The notes under the pieces are model-generated. The model made no database searches. It was not told where the DNA came from and saw only the letters and a list, made by a program, of their open reading frames with translations. Positions 35,127-45,253 of a stretch of 64,000 bases of DNA are shown here, piece by piece. This DNA comes from Halopseudomonas bauzanensis (GTDB taxonomy: Bacteria; Pseudomonadota; Gammaproteobacteria; Pseudomonadales; Pseudomonadaceae). Both the position numbers and the translations under genes were made by a program. Location: positions 508,278 through 572,277 of the forward strand of contig NZ_FOUA01000001.1 of the NCBI RefSeq assembly GCF_900114735.1, read 5' to 3'. Position 1 is the first letter of the stretch; the number at the start of each line of letters is the position of its first letter.

Positions 35127-36113
35127 TCAACCCTGCTCAAGCAATCGACGCAGGTCGATCAGGGCCGCGTTGGCGCGAGACAGATAATTGGCCATGACCA
35201 GCGAATGATTGGCCAACACGCCAAAACCGCCGCCATTGAGGATCATCGGGCTCCACATGGGGGCCTGGGTGGCCTCCAGCTCACGGATGATCTGACGCAG
35301 GCTGACCAGAGCATTCTTGTTGTTCAGCACGTCAGCATAATCCTTCTCCACCGCGCGCAGCAGGTGGACCAGCGCCCAGGCACTGCCGCGGGCTTCGTAG
35401 AAGACGTTGTCGATCTGCAACCATGGGGTCTGCTTGCGTTCACGCCCGCCCTCGTTCAAGGGAGTGCGAGCCACACTGGCCGACAGTCGCTGGGACAGCG
35501 AGCCCAGTCGCGTGCTGACATCGTTGATCCAGCCAGCCAGGTTGTCGGCACGGGTGTAGAAACTGGCGTTGCCGCTTTCCAGGCGCTCGATGTAATCATC
35601 CAGCTGCCGGATCCCGGCACGGTATTCATTTTCACTGGCGGGCAGGGCCCAGCTTTTGTGATCGAAGTGGAACAGCGGCTCGGCCTTGGAGAGAGCCGCA
35701 TCTTCAGTGGACTGGGATTGCGAGCGGGCCATGTCGCGGCGCATGGAGCGGGTAATATCTCGTACCTGCACCAGCACACCAAATTCCCAGCTGGGCATGT
35801 TGTCCAGCCAAAGACCGGGCGGAGTGATGTCATTGCTGATAAAACCGCCGGGCTTGTCCAGCAAGGTACGGGCAACTTCCCTGACGGTGCGGGCTGTGTA
35901 GGAGCCCGTGGTCAGCGAGTCCATATTGCCCACCGGCACGACGTTCAGATCTTCCAGATCAGGCTCGCGACTCCAGTACCAACCGAGCAGCAAACAGACG
36001 ACCAGATAAACCAACAGCACCACGGCTATCGTCTTGCCCAGCACTCGCTTGTTCTCGTTATCGAGCAGGCCTGCCCCGCCCTCGGTATCGCGTCTACGCC
36101 TGGAAAATTTCAT
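35127..36113 (-). CDS. DUF2333 family membrane-anchored protein
   Basis: A 328-residue protein found in gammaproteobacteria without known activity. After a basic cytoplasmic start (KFSRRRRD) there is one membrane helix (about 26-48, VLGKTIAVVLLVYLVVCLLLGWYW). A long periplasmic domain rich in charged helices follows. The ATG at 36113 has a GGGGAGAGG ribosome site and is preferred to a longer upstream start. It heads a minus-strand unit with the Sui1-like and MATE genes and faces the divergent S1-protein gene. The helical periplasmic part contains no catalytic motif I can recognise. Confidence 0.87.
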   Translation of the reverse strand: MKFSRRRRDTEGGAGLLDNENKRVLGKTIAVVLLVYLVVCLLLGWYWSREPDLEDLNVVPVGNMDSLTTGSYTARTVREVARTLLDKPGGFISNDITPPGLWLDNMPSWEFGVLVQVRDITRSMRRDMARSQSQSTEDAALSKAEPLFHFDHKSWALPASENEYRAGIRQLDDYIERLESGNASFYTRADNLAGWINDVSTRLGSLSQRLSASVARTPLNEGGRERKQTPWLQIDNVFYEARGSAWALVHLLRAVEKDYADVLNNKNALVSLRQIIRELEATQAPMWSPMILNGGGFGVLANHSLVMANYLSRANAALIDLRRLLEQG

Positions 36114-36248
36114 CGACCCTCTCCCCTTCTCTGTGCAGCCGCAAGCATAGCATCTGTGCCCGGCGTTCACACCGCTCAGACCGTTCAGAGCGGCCCTTTT
36201 GACCCATTTCGGTTAGAATGACTGCTCCCGCCTTTCAGGACACTATTC

Positions 36249-37085
36249 ATGGCCGCCATCGGACACTTCAACAACCTGTCGATCGTTAAACATACGGGCT
36301 TCGGCCTCTACCTCGACGGCGGCCCACATGGTGAGATTCTGCTGCCCAATCGTTACATCCCCAAGGATCAGCCCACCGAGATCGGCGACTGGCTGCGAGT
36401 GTTCATCTATCGGGACAGCGAAGACAAGCTGATCGCCACTACCCAGCGACCCAAGGTCCAGGTGGGGGAATTTGCCAGCCTCAAGGTGGTCGAGATTACC
36501 CGCGTCGGGCTGTTTCTGGATTGGGGACTGCCCAAGGACCTGTTGTTGCCGCATTCCGAGGAGAAACGCCCGCTCCAGGTCGGCGATCATTGCGTGGTGT
36601 ATGTCTACCTCGACAAACACAGCGAACGCATCACCGCCACCGCGCGACTGGACCGCCACCTCGACCAGACGCCAGCCAGCTATCAGTCTGGCGAAACCGT
36701 GGACCTGCTGATCGTCGAGCCCTCGGACCTGGGCTACAAGGCGATCATCAACCATCGTCACTGGGGGTTGGTGCACAAGAACGAGATGTTCAAACCCCTG
36801 CGGCCCGGCCGGCGCGAACGGGGATATATCCGCGAAGTACGCCCGGACGGCAAGGTCAGCCTGAGCCTGCAGCCGGTGGGGCGCGATGCTGGCGACAGCC
36901 TGCAGGCGCTGATCATGCAGACACTGGAAGAAAACAATGGTGTGCTGAACCTCAGCGACAAGAGCGCGGCTCCGGAAATCGCCCGGCTGTTCGGCGTCAG
37001 CAAAGGCAGCTTCAAAAAGGCCATCGGCGGACTCTACCGCCAGGGGCTCATCGTCATCCATCCAGACCGGATCGAACGTGCCTGA
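36249..37085 (+). CDS. CvfB-like S1-domain RNA-binding protein
   Basis: A 278-residue protein related to CvfB of Gram-positive bacteria. Three S1-type OB-fold units occupy about residues 1-65, 70-135 and 145-210 (repeats such as GFGLYLDGG, VGLFLDWGLPKDLLLP and LGYKAIINHRHWGLVH). A C-terminal winged helix (about 220-278, containing FGVSKGSFKKAIGGLYRQGLI) follows. It binds RNA and probably tunes gene expression after transcription. It is monocistronic between the divergent DUF2333 gene and dsbD. No S. aureus-type virulence regulon can be assumed. Confidence 0.9.
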   Translation: MAAIGHFNNLSIVKHTGFGLYLDGGPHGEILLPNRYIPKDQPTEIGDWLRVFIYRDSEDKLIATTQRPKVQVGEFASLKVVEITRVGLFLDWGLPKDLLLPHSEEKRPLQVGDHCVVYVYLDKHSERITATARLDRHLDQTPASYQSGETVDLLIVEPSDLGYKAIINHRHWGLVHKNEMFKPLRPGRRERGYIREVRPDGKVSLSLQPVGRDAGDSLQALIMQTLEENNGVLNLSDKSAAPEIARLFGVSKGSFKKAIGGLYRQGLIVIHPDRIERA

Positions 37086-37157
37086 TAAATCCGGTGGCAA
37101 TGTGTCACTGGTATTCGCGGCGCCAGCCTTTAATATACCGGCAAGCTCTTTTCGGAT

Positions 37158-38975
37158 ATGCCCATGTCGTTGATACGTCTTCTGTTGATTACCCTGCTGC
37201 TCGGCAACGCTGCCCTGGCTAGCGCCAATACCGCAGGCAATACCGGGCTCGATAACCTGTTCGGCAGCGCCAATGTGGGCAGCACCACCGAGTTTCTACC
37301 GGTGCACCAGGCCTTTCGCGCCGGTATTGTCGAGGCGGAGGACGAACGCATCCAGCTGCAGTTCGACATCGCTCCTGAGTACTACCTGTACCGGCACCGG
37401 CTGAAATTCGAGCTGCTCGGTGGCGATGGTCAGATCACCCAGGTCAAACTGCCGGATGGCGTGGACCGCACCGACGAGTTCTTCGGCGATGTCGAGGTGT
37501 ACTACAACAGCCTCAACGTGCAGCTGGCTGTCGCGCCGGGCAGCGCCCCGGCCAGCCAGTTGCGCGTCGAGTACCAGGGCTGCGCCGATGCCGGATTGTG
37601 CTATCCACCGGAGATTCTGCTGCTGGACCTGCCGTCTGCAGGCGGCACCAGCGCCTCAGGCAGCACCGGCTCCGCTGCCGACAGCACAGCGCCTGCCAAT
37701 GACTCCTCCCTGTGGCTGTCGCTGCTGTTGCTGTTCGCCGCCGGCCTGGCGCTGACTTTCACTCCCTGCGTGCTGCCCATGGTGCCGATTCTCACCAGCA
37801 TGGTGCTGGGCCGCGAGAATATCGATCGCCCGCGGGCCTTTGCTCTGTCGCTCAGCTACGTACTTGGCATGGCGCTTACCTTCGCCGCAGTCGGTGCGCT
37901 GATCGGCCTGTTCGGCGCCGCATTGAATATCCAGGCACGCCTGCAATCGCCCTGGGTGCTGGGCGTGTTCGCCGTCTTCTTCGTGGTCTTCGCCATGGCC
38001 ATGTTCGACGTATTCAACCTGCGCCTGCCCGCCTTTATCCGCGGCCCGGCGGAAAATCTCGGTAATCGCGCCCAGGGTGGCTCGATCCCCGGCGCGGCGG
38101 TCATGGGCGCGCTGTCCTCACTAGTGGTCTCGCCGTGCATTTCCGCGCCACTGGCCGGCGCATTGATCTATATCAGCGCCACTGGTGACGCCTGGGGCGG
38201 CGCCCTGCGCCTGTTCGCCCTGGCCATCGGGATGGGTGTGCCTCTGATTCTGGTAGCGATGTTCGGCAAGACCCTGCTGCCCCGCTCCGGCCCTTGGCTC
38301 AACCAGGTCAAGCAGGCCTTCGGCTTCGGTTTGCTGGCCGTGGCCATCTGGTTGCTGGAACGAATCATTCCCGGCCCGCTGAGCCTGGCGCTGTGGGCAG
38401 CACTGGCGGCAGGCGTTGCCGTCCAGCTCGGCCTGTTCGACCGGGGGCCGCGCAGCGGCATCGCCCGGGTGGCCCAGGCTGCGGCGCTGTTGTTCGCCAT
38501 CTACTCAGCCGCTGCCCTGTTCGGCGCGCTGGCCGGCAATTCCGATCCGCTGCGGCCGCTGCACGCGCTTGCCAACAGCAGCTCCGCAGTCAACAACAGC
38601 GAAACCAGCTATTTCACCAAGGTCACCACCGCCGAGGGGGTCCGCCAACAACTGGAGCAGGCGCGTGCAGCAGGTCGTCCGGCGATCGTCGAGCTGTCCG
38701 CCGATTGGTGCATCAGCTGCAAGGTGATTGAGCGGGAGATCATCAACCATCCCAGCGTGCGGGCGGGCCTGGACGGATTCGTACGCGTGCAGTTGGATGT
38801 GACCGATAATACAGCCGACCAACGCGCCTGGCTGACCGAACAACAACTGTTCGGACCGCCCGCGTTCCTGTTTCTGGATAGCCAGGGGCAGGAGATTCCA
38901 GAGCTACGGATTCAGGGCGAAGTGCCGCGCGAGACTTTCATTCGCTATATGAATGCAGCGGTGGAGGCTGGTTGA
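37158..38975 (+). CDS. dsbD: Thiol:disulfide interchange protein DsbD
   Basis: Transfers electrons from cytosolic thioredoxin across the inner membrane to periplasmic disulfide isomerases and cytochrome c maturation. The 605-residue protein has the full three-part layout. After a signal peptide (about 1-23), the periplasmic alpha domain has C142 and C148 (GCADAGLCYPP). The eight-helix membrane domain has C204 (FTPCVLPMVP) and C327 (VSPCISAPLAG). The C-terminal thioredoxin-like gamma domain has CISC at about 518-521. All six redox cysteines are present. It begins the aroQ-accBC neighbourhood, as I recall for P. aeruginosa. The sites ATG 37158 and ATG 37164 are both possible starts. Confidence 0.96.
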   Translation: MPMSLIRLLLITLLLGNAALASANTAGNTGLDNLFGSANVGSTTEFLPVHQAFRAGIVEAEDERIQLQFDIAPEYYLYRHRLKFELLGGDGQITQVKLPDGVDRTDEFFGDVEVYYNSLNVQLAVAPGSAPASQLRVEYQGCADAGLCYPPEILLLDLPSAGGTSASGSTGSAADSTAPANDSSLWLSLLLLFAAGLALTFTPCVLPMVPILTSMVLGRENIDRPRAFALSLSYVLGMALTFAAVGALIGLFGAALNIQARLQSPWVLGVFAVFFVVFAMAMFDVFNLRLPAFIRGPAENLGNRAQGGSIPGAAVMGALSSLVVSPCISAPLAGALIYISATGDAWGGALRLFALAIGMGVPLILVAMFGKTLLPRSGPWLNQVKQAFGFGLLAVAIWLLERIIPGPLSLALWAALAAGVAVQLGLFDRGPRSGIARVAQAAALLFAIYSAAALFGALAGNSDPLRPLHALANSSSAVNNSETSYFTKVTTAEGVRQQLEQARAAGRPAIVELSADWCISCKVIEREIINHPSVRAGLDGFVRVQLDVTDNTADQRAWLTEQQLFGPPAFLFLDSQGQEIPELRIQGEVPRETFIRYMNAAVEAG

Positions 38976-39137
38976 TGGGCTCCGCCCTCCTCAATCAAAT
39001 TCCGCAAAAACCCAGCCATCATGCTGACATCTGATGACATACCACTGGTTCTGGACAGCTCTTTAGTAATCCGGCAAACTCTTCGCCCATTGATGACCGT
39101 CGAGTCAATTGCCAACCAACGCCCCGGAATTTTCTGA

Positions 39138-39581
39138 ATGGCCAGTTTCCTGGTTCTGCATGGACCCAATCTGAATCTGCTCGGCAGCCGCGAACCCGGT
39201 TTGTATGGTGCCGTCACCCTGGAGCAGATCAACAACCGACTGCTCGAACAGGCCCAGCGCGATGGTCACCAGCTGCAGGTGCTGCAGAGCAACGCCGAGT
39301 ACCAGCTGATCGACCGCATTCACGCCGCCCGGGACGAAGGCATCGATTTCATCATCATCAATCCCGCCGCCTTTACCCATACCAGCGTCGCAATACGTGA
39401 CGCATTGCTGGCGGTGAGCATCCCATTCATCGAAGTGCATCTTTCCAACGTGTACAGACGCGAAGCCTTCCGTCATCACTCCTATTTTTCGGACATCGCC
39501 GAGGGAGTCATCTGCGGGCTGGGAGCTGAAGGTTACGCACTGGCTCTGCAAGCGGCTGTACGCAGACTCGAACAAAACTGA
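39138..39581 (+). CDS. aroQ: Type II 3-dehydroquinate dehydratase
   Basis: Third step of the shikimate pathway, 3-dehydroquinate to 3-dehydroshikimate. The 147-residue dodecameric-type enzyme has [18 protein letters not shown] with the catalytic Tyr and the flexible lid Arg. [16 protein letters not shown] and [20 protein letters not shown] provide the substrate-binding residues and active-site His. It lies just upstream of accB and accC, the conserved pseudomonad arrangement linking it to fatty acid synthesis genes by position only. Confidence 0.97.
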   Translation: MASFLVLHGPNLNLLGSREPGLYGAVTLEQINNRLLEQAQRDGHQLQVLQSNAEYQLIDRIHAARDEGIDFIIINPAAFTHTSVAIRDALLAVSIPFIEVHLSNVYRREAFRHHSYFSDIAEGVICGLGAEGYALALQAAVRRLEQN

Positions 39582-39615
39582 AACGATCAACATTTGCCCT
39601 GGAGCGCAAGTACCA

Positions 39616-40074
39616 ATGGATATCCGCAAAGTAAAGAAACTCATCGAACTGCTTGAAGAATCCGGCATCGACGAGCTGGAGATTCACGAAGGCGAAGAAT
39701 CCGTTCGGATAAGCCGGCACAGCCAGCAGGCCGCCATGCCCCAACAGTATTTCCAGGCCCCGGTCGCCGCTGCACCAGCACCTGCCGCAGCTCCGGCTGC
39801 CGCCGCCCCTGCCGCCGAAGCCGCTCCGGCCGAGCCGTCCGGCCACCTGGTTCGCTCGCCGATGGTCGGTACCTTCTACCGCTCGCCGTCGCCTGAATCG
39901 CCTTCCTTTGTTGAAGTCGGCCAGACCGTCAAGGCCGGCGACGTGCTGTGCATCGTTGAAGCCATGAAGATGATGAACCACATCGAAGCGGACAAGACCG
40001 GTGTCATCCAGGCGATCCTGGTGGACAACGGCCAGCCGGTGGAATTCGATCAACCCCTGTTCAGCATCGCCTGA
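39616..40074 (+). CDS. accB: Biotin carboxyl carrier protein of acetyl-CoA carboxylase
   Basis: Carries the biotin that shuttles CO2 between biotin carboxylase and carboxyltransferase in the first step of fatty acid synthesis. The 152-residue protein has an N-terminal helix region (1-40) and an Ala/Pro-rich flexible linker (about 48-73). The biotinyl domain with a thumb (FYRSPSPES) carries biotinyl Lys118 in EAMKMM. It is followed 19 bp later by accC in the same operon. Expression is likely autoregulated as in other bacteria, but no site for that is visible here. Confidence 0.97.
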   Translation: MDIRKVKKLIELLEESGIDELEIHEGEESVRISRHSQQAAMPQQYFQAPVAAAPAPAAAPAAAAPAAEAAPAEPSGHLVRSPMVGTFYRSPSPESPSFVEVGQTVKAGDVLCIVEAMKMMNHIEADKTGVIQAILVDNGQPVEFDQPLFSIA

Positions 40075-40093
40075 GCCCGACCCGGAGGCTGCG

Positions 40094-41434
40094 ATGCAGA
40101 AAGTACTCATAGCCAACCGTGGCGAAATTGCACTGCGCATCATCCGCGCCTGCAAAGAGCTGGGGTTGAAGACCGTGGCAGTGCATTCCACTGCCGACCG
40201 CGAACTCATGCACCTGGCGATGGCTGACGAAACCGTCTGCATCGGCCCGGCCGTCGCGACCGAGTCATACCTGAACATCCCTCGCATCATCAGCGCGGCG
40301 GAAGTCACTGGCGCCGACGGTATCCACCCCGGCTACGGCTTCCTGGCGGAAAACGCCGATTTCGCCGAACAGATCGAGAATTCCGGCTTCACCTTTATCG
40401 GCCCCAGCGCCGAGGTGATTCGCCTGATGGGTGACAAGGTCTCGGCCATTGCCGCCATGAAGAAGACCGGCGTACCGACGGTGCCCGGCTCCGATGGTCC
40501 GTTGCCCGAGAACGAGGACGAGTGCCTGAAGATCGGCCGTCGGGTCGGTTATCCAGTGATCATCAAGGCCGCCGGTGGTGGTGGTGGTCGCGGCATGCGC
40601 GTGGTGCACAAGGAAGAAGAGCTGATCAAATCGATCCGCCTGACCCGCACCGAAGCCGGCGCGGCCTTCGGCAACCCGATGGTCTACCTGGAAAAATTCC
40701 TGACCAACCCGCGTCACGTGGAAGTGCAGGTACTGTCCGACGGCCAGGGCCACGCCATTCATCTGGGCGACCGCGACTGCTCCCTGCAACGCCGCCACCA
40801 GAAGATCATCGAAGAAGCCCCTGCCCCCGGTATCGACGAGAAGGCCCGTGCCGAGGTTCAGGCCCGCTGCGTTCAGGCTTGTATCGACCTGGGCTACCGT
40901 GGCGCCGGTACCTTCGAGTTTCTCTATGAGAACGGCGAGTTCTTCTTCATCGAGATGAACACCCGGATTCAGGTGGAGCACCCGATCTCCGAGATGGTTA
41001 CCGGCATCGACATCGTCAAGGAGCAGATCCGTATTTGCGCCGGCGAGCCGTTGAGCATCAAGCAGGAAGATGTGGTCATTCGTGGTCATTCCATCGAGTG
41101 CCGGATCAACGCCGAAGACCCGAACAGCTTCATGCCAAGCCCCGGTACGGTGACTTTCTTCCACGCGCCCGGTGGCAACGGCGTGCGGGTAGATTCGCAC
41201 CTGTACAGCGGCTACAAGGTACCGCCGAACTATGATTCGCTGATCGGCAAGCTGATCACCTACGGCGCCAGCCGGGATGAAGCCATGATGCGCATGCGCA
41301 ACGCCCTGGATGAGCTGGTGGTTGACGGCATCAAGACCAATACCCCGCTGCACCGTGAACTGGTGCGGGACCCCGAGTTCTGCAAGGGTGGAGTCAACAT
41401 CCACTACCTGGAACACAAGCTGGGTATCAGCTGA
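40094..41434 (+). CDS. accC: Biotin carboxylase subunit of acetyl-CoA carboxylase
   Basis: ATP-grasp enzyme that carboxylates biotin on AccB using bicarbonate. The 446-residue length is standard. The start [16 protein letters not shown], the glycine-rich ATP lid [10 protein letters not shown] (about 161-170) and the [17 protein letters not shown] catalytic stretch are present. The [15 protein letters not shown] motif with active-site Glu, Asn and Arg is also there. I use the ATG at 40094 (GGAGG upstream) rather than a longer frame that overlaps accB. A clear intrinsic terminator follows, closing the aroQ-accB-accC unit. Confidence 0.98.
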   Translation: MQKVLIANRGEIALRIIRACKELGLKTVAVHSTADRELMHLAMADETVCIGPAVATESYLNIPRIISAAEVTGADGIHPGYGFLAENADFAEQIENSGFTFIGPSAEVIRLMGDKVSAIAAMKKTGVPTVPGSDGPLPENEDECLKIGRRVGYPVIIKAAGGGGGRGMRVVHKEEELIKSIRLTRTEAGAAFGNPMVYLEKFLTNPRHVEVQVLSDGQGHAIHLGDRDCSLQRRHQKIIEEAPAPGIDEKARAEVQARCVQACIDLGYRGAGTFEFLYENGEFFFIEMNTRIQVEHPISEMVTGIDIVKEQIRICAGEPLSIKQEDVVIRGHSIECRINAEDPNSFMPSPGTVTFFHAPGGNGVRVDSHLYSGYKVPPNYDSLIGKLITYGASRDEAMMRMRNALDELVVDGIKTNTPLHRELVRDPEFCKGGVNIHYLEHKLGIS

Positions 41435-41437
41435 TCC

Positions 41438-41460
41438 GATAAGCTCGTTGTCAGCTTATC
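41438..41460 (+). other. Small hairpin after accC
   Basis: GATAAGCT (41438-41445), 7-nt loop, AGCTTATC (41453-41460), immediately before the true terminator. It may add stability to the transcript end. Confidence 0.5.
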
Positions 41461-41467
41461 AACCGGA

Positions 41468-41499
41468 CCGGGAGGCAGAGCATCGCTTCCCGGTTTTTT
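41468..41499 (+). terminator. Rho-independent terminator of aroQ-accBC
   Basis: CCGGGAGGC (41468-41476), 8-nt loop, GCTTCCCGG (41485-41493) with one G-U pair, then six T residues (41494-41499). Confidence 0.92.
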
Positions 41500-41546
41500 A
41501 TTTCCGCTGTTAGCTTTAAGCTTCCCCTTTTTCCCAAGGAAACATT

Positions 41547-42437
41547 ATGCCCTGGCTCCAACTGCGTCTTGCCATTACCCCCGATCAGGCCGAGCCGATG
41601 GAGGACCTGCTGCTGGGGCTGGACGCCGTGTCGGTAACCTTTATGGACGCCGAGGATCAGCCGATCTTCGAACCGGACCTGGGTACGACGCCATTGTGGT
41701 CGCACACTCATCTGCTGGCGCTGTTCGAAGCCGACGCCGACCCGCAAACCCTGCTCGCTCAACTGCAACAGATCTGGCCAGGCGAGTTACCGGAACACCA
41801 ATTCGAAGAGATCGCCGACCAGGACTGGGAACGCAGCTGGATGGACAACTTCCAGCCGATGCGCTTCGGCCGTCGCCTGTGGATCGTACCCAGCTGGCAC
41901 GAGGCGCCGGAGCCGGACGCGGTGAATCTGCTGCTGGACCCCGGCCTGGCCTTCGGCACAGGTACTCACCCGACCACCGCCTTGTGCCTGGAATGGCTGG
42001 ATGGCCAACAACTGGACGGCTTGCAGGTGATCGACTTCGGTTGTGGCTCGGGCATTCTGGCCATCGCCGCGCTGCTGCTGGGCGCCGACCGGGTCGTGGG
42101 AACCGATATAGACCCCCAGGCCCTGGAAGCCTCCCGGGACAATGCCCAGCGCAACCAGTTGGCGGACGCACGCCTGCCGCTATACCTGCCCGCTGACATG
42201 CCGGCCGAGCCGGCGGACTTGGTAGTAGCCAATATCCTGGCCGGCCCGCTGGTCAGCCTGGCGCCGCAGTTGACCGCCCTGGTCAAGCCCGGCGGGCGCA
42301 TCGCTCTATCCGGTATTCTCGCCGAGCAAACCGAGGATATCCTGGCTGCCTACCGTGACGCCTTCGAGCTGGACCCGGTAGCCAACAAGGATGGCTGGAT
42401 TCGGGTCAGCGGTGTACGGCGCGACGTAGCGCCGTGA
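41547..42437 (+). CDS. prmA: Ribosomal protein L11 methyltransferase
   Basis: Trimethylates lysines and the N terminus of ribosomal protein L11. The 296-residue protein has the N-terminal L11-binding ferredoxin-like domain (about 1-60, [19 protein letters not shown]). It also has the SAM-binding Rossmann domain with [18 protein letters not shown] and [16 protein letters not shown]. The motif [15 protein letters not shown] is diagnostic for PrmA. It lies after the accC terminator and 72 bp before the zinc-ribbon gene, the same order I recall from P. aeruginosa. Confidence 0.97.
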   Translation: MPWLQLRLAITPDQAEPMEDLLLGLDAVSVTFMDAEDQPIFEPDLGTTPLWSHTHLLALFEADADPQTLLAQLQQIWPGELPEHQFEEIADQDWERSWMDNFQPMRFGRRLWIVPSWHEAPEPDAVNLLLDPGLAFGTGTHPTTALCLEWLDGQQLDGLQVIDFGCGSGILAIAALLLGADRVVGTDIDPQALEASRDNAQRNQLADARLPLYLPADMPAEPADLVVANILAGPLVSLAPQLTALVKPGGRIALSGILAEQTEDILAAYRDAFELDPVANKDGWIRVSGVRRDVAP

Positions 42438-42509
42438 TGTGCTTGCGGGCACAATATCGCGCATATTGCATAGCGATGCGTCCCGATTGATCGCCGGTAA
42501 AGGATTCAC

Positions 42510-43691
42510 ATGAGCGAGCTGCTGGTCACCCAATGCCCTTTTTGCCAGACCCGTTTCCGGCTGACACCGGAACAATTGCAGGTCGCCGCCGGCAATGTGC
42601 GTTGTGGTGCCTGCCTGGAAGTCTTCCATGCTGCCGATACCTCCGTGCCTGCATCATCACCCGCTCCAGCACCGCAGCCGGCGGCACCGCAACGGCAGTC
42701 CGCATTGCTTGAGGATGATCTGGATGAGCCCGACCTGCAGGCCCTGGGGTTGGACGAGTCGATCATTGATGAGGTCAATCCCGGTGGCATGACCGGCCAT
42801 CGGCGCACCGAATTGGCAGCGGCCGAGCCCCCTGCAGCCACTCAGACCACCGTCGAGGCGCAAGCTGACGAGCCGGCAACCGACGGTTTCGCCGATCTGC
42901 ATGAGGACTTTCTCGCCACGCCTCCGGCCCAGGATTTTGGCCCGGACTTCGACCATAACCGGCTTGGCATCCAGAGCCTGCGACCAGTCGATGAGGAGTA
43001 TGCCGACCGGGGCATCTTCCGCCGCGACCAGCCCGCCGATACCCCCCGACCCGCACCCGAGCCTACTAGCGACGATACCGGGACGGCAGCCATGGCAGCC
43101 GACCCGACCGTGGCCGATGGTCCGGGGACTGATGACCGTCAGGAGCCGATCATCAGCCCCATGCTCTGGCCAGAATTGGATGAGGCGCTACTGGAAACGC
43201 CGCCGGCCCGCCGCCGTCAGCGCCCCTGGCTGTGGGGCACGCTCTGTGTGCTGGCATTGTTGGCCTTGCCGGCACAGTTCATCTATTACAATTTCGATGC
43301 CCTGGCCCGTGACCAGCGCAGCCGGCCGCTGCTCGAGAACCTGTGCTTTCTCGCCCAATGCGAACTACCGGCCCGGGTGGATATCAGCCGTATCCGCAGT
43401 GCCAATCTGCTGGTGCGCCAGCATCCCGAGTTTCCCAACGCCCTGGCCATCGATGTGATTCTCTACAACCGGGCGGATTTCGAGCAGCCGTTTCCGGTGT
43501 TGCAGATGCACTTCACCGATGCCGGTGGTCGTAATGTGGCCAGCCGGCGCTTCCGTCCAGAGGAGTATCTCTCGGGTGAACTGGCCGGCGTCCGGCTGAT
43601 GCCACCACAGACGCCAATCCATGTGGCCCTCGATATGCTTGATCCGGGCCCGCAGGCCAGCGGCTACAGTCTGGAATTTGCCAGCCCCTGA
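42510..43691 (+). CDS. Zinc-ribbon membrane protein with DUF3426 domain
   Basis: A 393-residue protein with a cytoplasmic N-terminal zinc ribbon (C9, C12, C32, C35; CPFC ... CGAC, of the MJ0042 type). A long acidic low-complexity linker (about 45-225) and one membrane helix (about 235-255, LWGTLCVLALLALPAQFIYYNF) follow. The C-terminal DUF3426 beta domain (about 270-390) lies outside the membrane. Similar proteins sit in this place in many pseudomonads. The architecture suggests a membrane-linked sensor or scaffold, but no function is established. A dedicated dusB-fis promoter lies downstream of it. Confidence 0.88.
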   Translation: MSELLVTQCPFCQTRFRLTPEQLQVAAGNVRCGACLEVFHAADTSVPASSPAPAPQPAAPQRQSALLEDDLDEPDLQALGLDESIIDEVNPGGMTGHRRTELAAAEPPAATQTTVEAQADEPATDGFADLHEDFLATPPAQDFGPDFDHNRLGIQSLRPVDEEYADRGIFRRDQPADTPRPAPEPTSDDTGTAAMAADPTVADGPGTDDRQEPIISPMLWPELDEALLETPPARRRQRPWLWGTLCVLALLALPAQFIYYNFDALARDQRSRPLLENLCFLAQCELPARVDISRIRSANLLVRQHPEFPNALAIDVILYNRADFEQPFPVLQMHFTDAGGRNVASRRFRPEEYLSGELAGVRLMPPQTPIHVALDMLDPGPQASGYSLEFASP

Positions 43692-43748
43692 GCAATGGGG
43701 CTTGGCACGACTCAGTCGATCCATTGATCAAATATCAGCCAGACAGTC

Positions 43749-43777
43749 TTTATATGGTCATCGGTAGCAGGTATGAT
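43749..43777 (+). promoter_or_regulatory. Promoter of the dusB-fis operon
   Basis: TTTATA (43749-43754) and TATGAT (43772-43777) with 17-bp spacing, then a GC-rich stretch (AGCGGCCC) where transcription should begin. This discriminator type is typical of growth-rate controlled promoters such as E. coli dusB-fis. It leaves a leader of roughly 85 nt to the GTG at 43871. Confidence 0.7.
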
Positions 43778-43870
43778 AGCGGCCCTCTTCACATTTCTGA
43801 CCCTGCCCGAACACGTCCTGCGGTTTTGGGGCGCACACCATTGACCAACGAGTACAGGGATGGACATGCA

Positions 43871-44857
43871 GTGATCAGCATCGGACCCTATCAGTTGACC
43901 AGCCGCGTGATCCTGGCTCCCATGGCCGGTGTAACAGATCGCCCATTCCGCAGCATGTGCCGGAAACTGGGTGCCGGCCTGGTGGTCTCGGAGATGGTCA
44001 CCAGTGATACCCGCCTCTGGCATAGCCGCAAATCCCGCCAACGCCTCGATCATAGCGGCGAGCCGGCACCCCGTTCAGTGCAGATTGCCGGCGGCGACCC
44101 GCAGATGATGGCCGATGCCGCGCGGATGAACCGCGACAATGGCGCCCAGATTATCGATATCAACATGGGTTGCCCGGCGAAGAAGGTCTGCAACAAGGCC
44201 GCCGGTTCCGCCCTGTTACGCGACGAGCGGCTGGTGACGGAGATTCTTGAAGCCGTGGTCGGCGCCGTGGATATTCCGGTGACGCTGAAGATCCGTACCG
44301 GCTGGGACCCAGAGCACCGCAACGGCGTGACGATCGCGCGCATCGCCGAGCAGAGCGGTATCCAGGCACTGGCCGTGCATGGCCGCACCCGCAGCGAGCT
44401 GTACACCGGGCAGGCCGAGTACGACACCATCGCCCGCATCCGCCAGGCAATTTCCATCCCGCTGTTCGCCAATGGCGATATCGACTCTCCGGAGAAAGCC
44501 CGCGATGTGCTGGAGCAGACCGGCGCCGATGCGGTGATGATCGGCCGCGCCGCCCAGCGTCGCCCCTGGATCTTTGGCGAGATCGAACACTATCTGTGCC
44601 ACGGCGAATCGCTGCCCGAACCGGGCCTGGCCTGGCAGCAGACCCTGCTGCTGACTCACCTTGATGCCTTGCATGAATTCTATGGTGAACAGCAGGGCGT
44701 GCGCATCGCCCGCAAGCATGTCGGCTGGCAACTGGAAGCACTCACCGGAGCCGAAGAGTTCCGCCGCCACTTCAACCGCATGGATTGTGCCCAGCAGCAA
44801 CGCCTTGCGATTGCAGACTTCTTCAACCGCTTGATGGATGGAGGCCTCGCGGCATGA
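43871..44857 (+). CDS. dusB: tRNA-dihydrouridine synthase B
   Basis: FMN enzyme that reduces uridine in the D-loop of tRNA. From GTG 43871 it is 328 residues, the usual size. The family start [26 protein letters not shown] is followed by [18 protein letters not shown] with the catalytic Cys. [12 protein letters not shown] and [12 protein letters not shown] bind the flavin phosphate. The longer open frame upstream begins before the promoter and matches no homologue start, so the GTG is preferred. Its stop overlaps the fis start (ATGA at 44854), giving tight coupling with fis. Confidence 0.94.
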   Translation: MISIGPYQLTSRVILAPMAGVTDRPFRSMCRKLGAGLVVSEMVTSDTRLWHSRKSRQRLDHSGEPAPRSVQIAGGDPQMMADAARMNRDNGAQIIDINMGCPAKKVCNKAAGSALLRDERLVTEILEAVVGAVDIPVTLKIRTGWDPEHRNGVTIARIAEQSGIQALAVHGRTRSELYTGQAEYDTIARIRQAISIPLFANGDIDSPEKARDVLEQTGADAVMIGRAAQRRPWIFGEIEHYLCHGESLPEPGLAWQQTLLLTHLDALHEFYGEQQGVRIARKHVGWQLEALTGAEEFRRHFNRMDCAQQQRLAIADFFNRLMDGGLAA

Positions 44858-45180
44858 ACCAACTGAATACATCCCAGATCGACGGAAACCTACCCGTGAG
44901 CGAGACCCCCGAGGCAGATCTATCCTGCCCCCCGAACGACCCCCTGGCCGGAACACAGACCCTGCGCGACAGTGTCGAACAGGCGCTGCGTAACTATTTC
45001 GAGCATCTGGACGGCCAGGATGTCACCGACGTCTACAACATGGTGCTGGCGGAAATCGAAGCGCCGCTGCTGGAAAGTGTCATGGACTACGTGCGCGGCA
45101 ACCAGACCCGCGCCTCGGAGGTGCTGGGGCTGAACCGCGGCACCCTGCGCAAAAAGCTCAAACAGTACGGCCTGCTCTGA
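44854..45180 (+). CDS. fis: DNA-binding protein Fis
   Basis: Nucleoid-associated factor that bends DNA and activates stable RNA promoters during fast growth. The 108-residue protein has a variable N terminus (about 1-33) and a dimer region with [25 protein letters not shown]. The C-terminal helix-turn-helix is [25 protein letters not shown]. It overlaps dusB by four bases, a gene pair conserved in gammaproteobacteria. It is transcribed from the promoter at 43749-43777. No terminator was recognised before purH; a doubled CGCTTGAAGC element lies in the gap. Confidence 0.97.
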   Translation: MNQLNTSQIDGNLPVSETPEADLSCPPNDPLAGTQTLRDSVEQALRNYFEHLDGQDVTDVYNMVLAEIEAPLLESVMDYVRGNQTRASEVLGLNRGTLRKKLKQYGLL

Positions 45181-45253
45181 ATGCGCAACCTGTTTTTCGC
45201 TTGAAGCCTCGCCGCTTGAAGCTGTTTCTTCACCAACCTGATATGGATCCAAG

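Noticed and set aside
36199-36219. TTGACC and TAGAAT before the S1-domain gene as a promoter
   Set aside because: Spacing is only 9 bp, too short for a sigma-70 promoter.
43724-43870. N-terminal extension of DusB from an upstream ATG
   Set aside because: It spans the predicted promoter and matches no DusB start; GTG 43871 begins the conserved fold.
45198-45222. Direct repeat CGCTTGAAGC (45198-45207 and 45213-45222) between fis and purH
   Set aside because: Only two short copies and no symmetric structure; probably a minor duplication, not an operator that can be supported.
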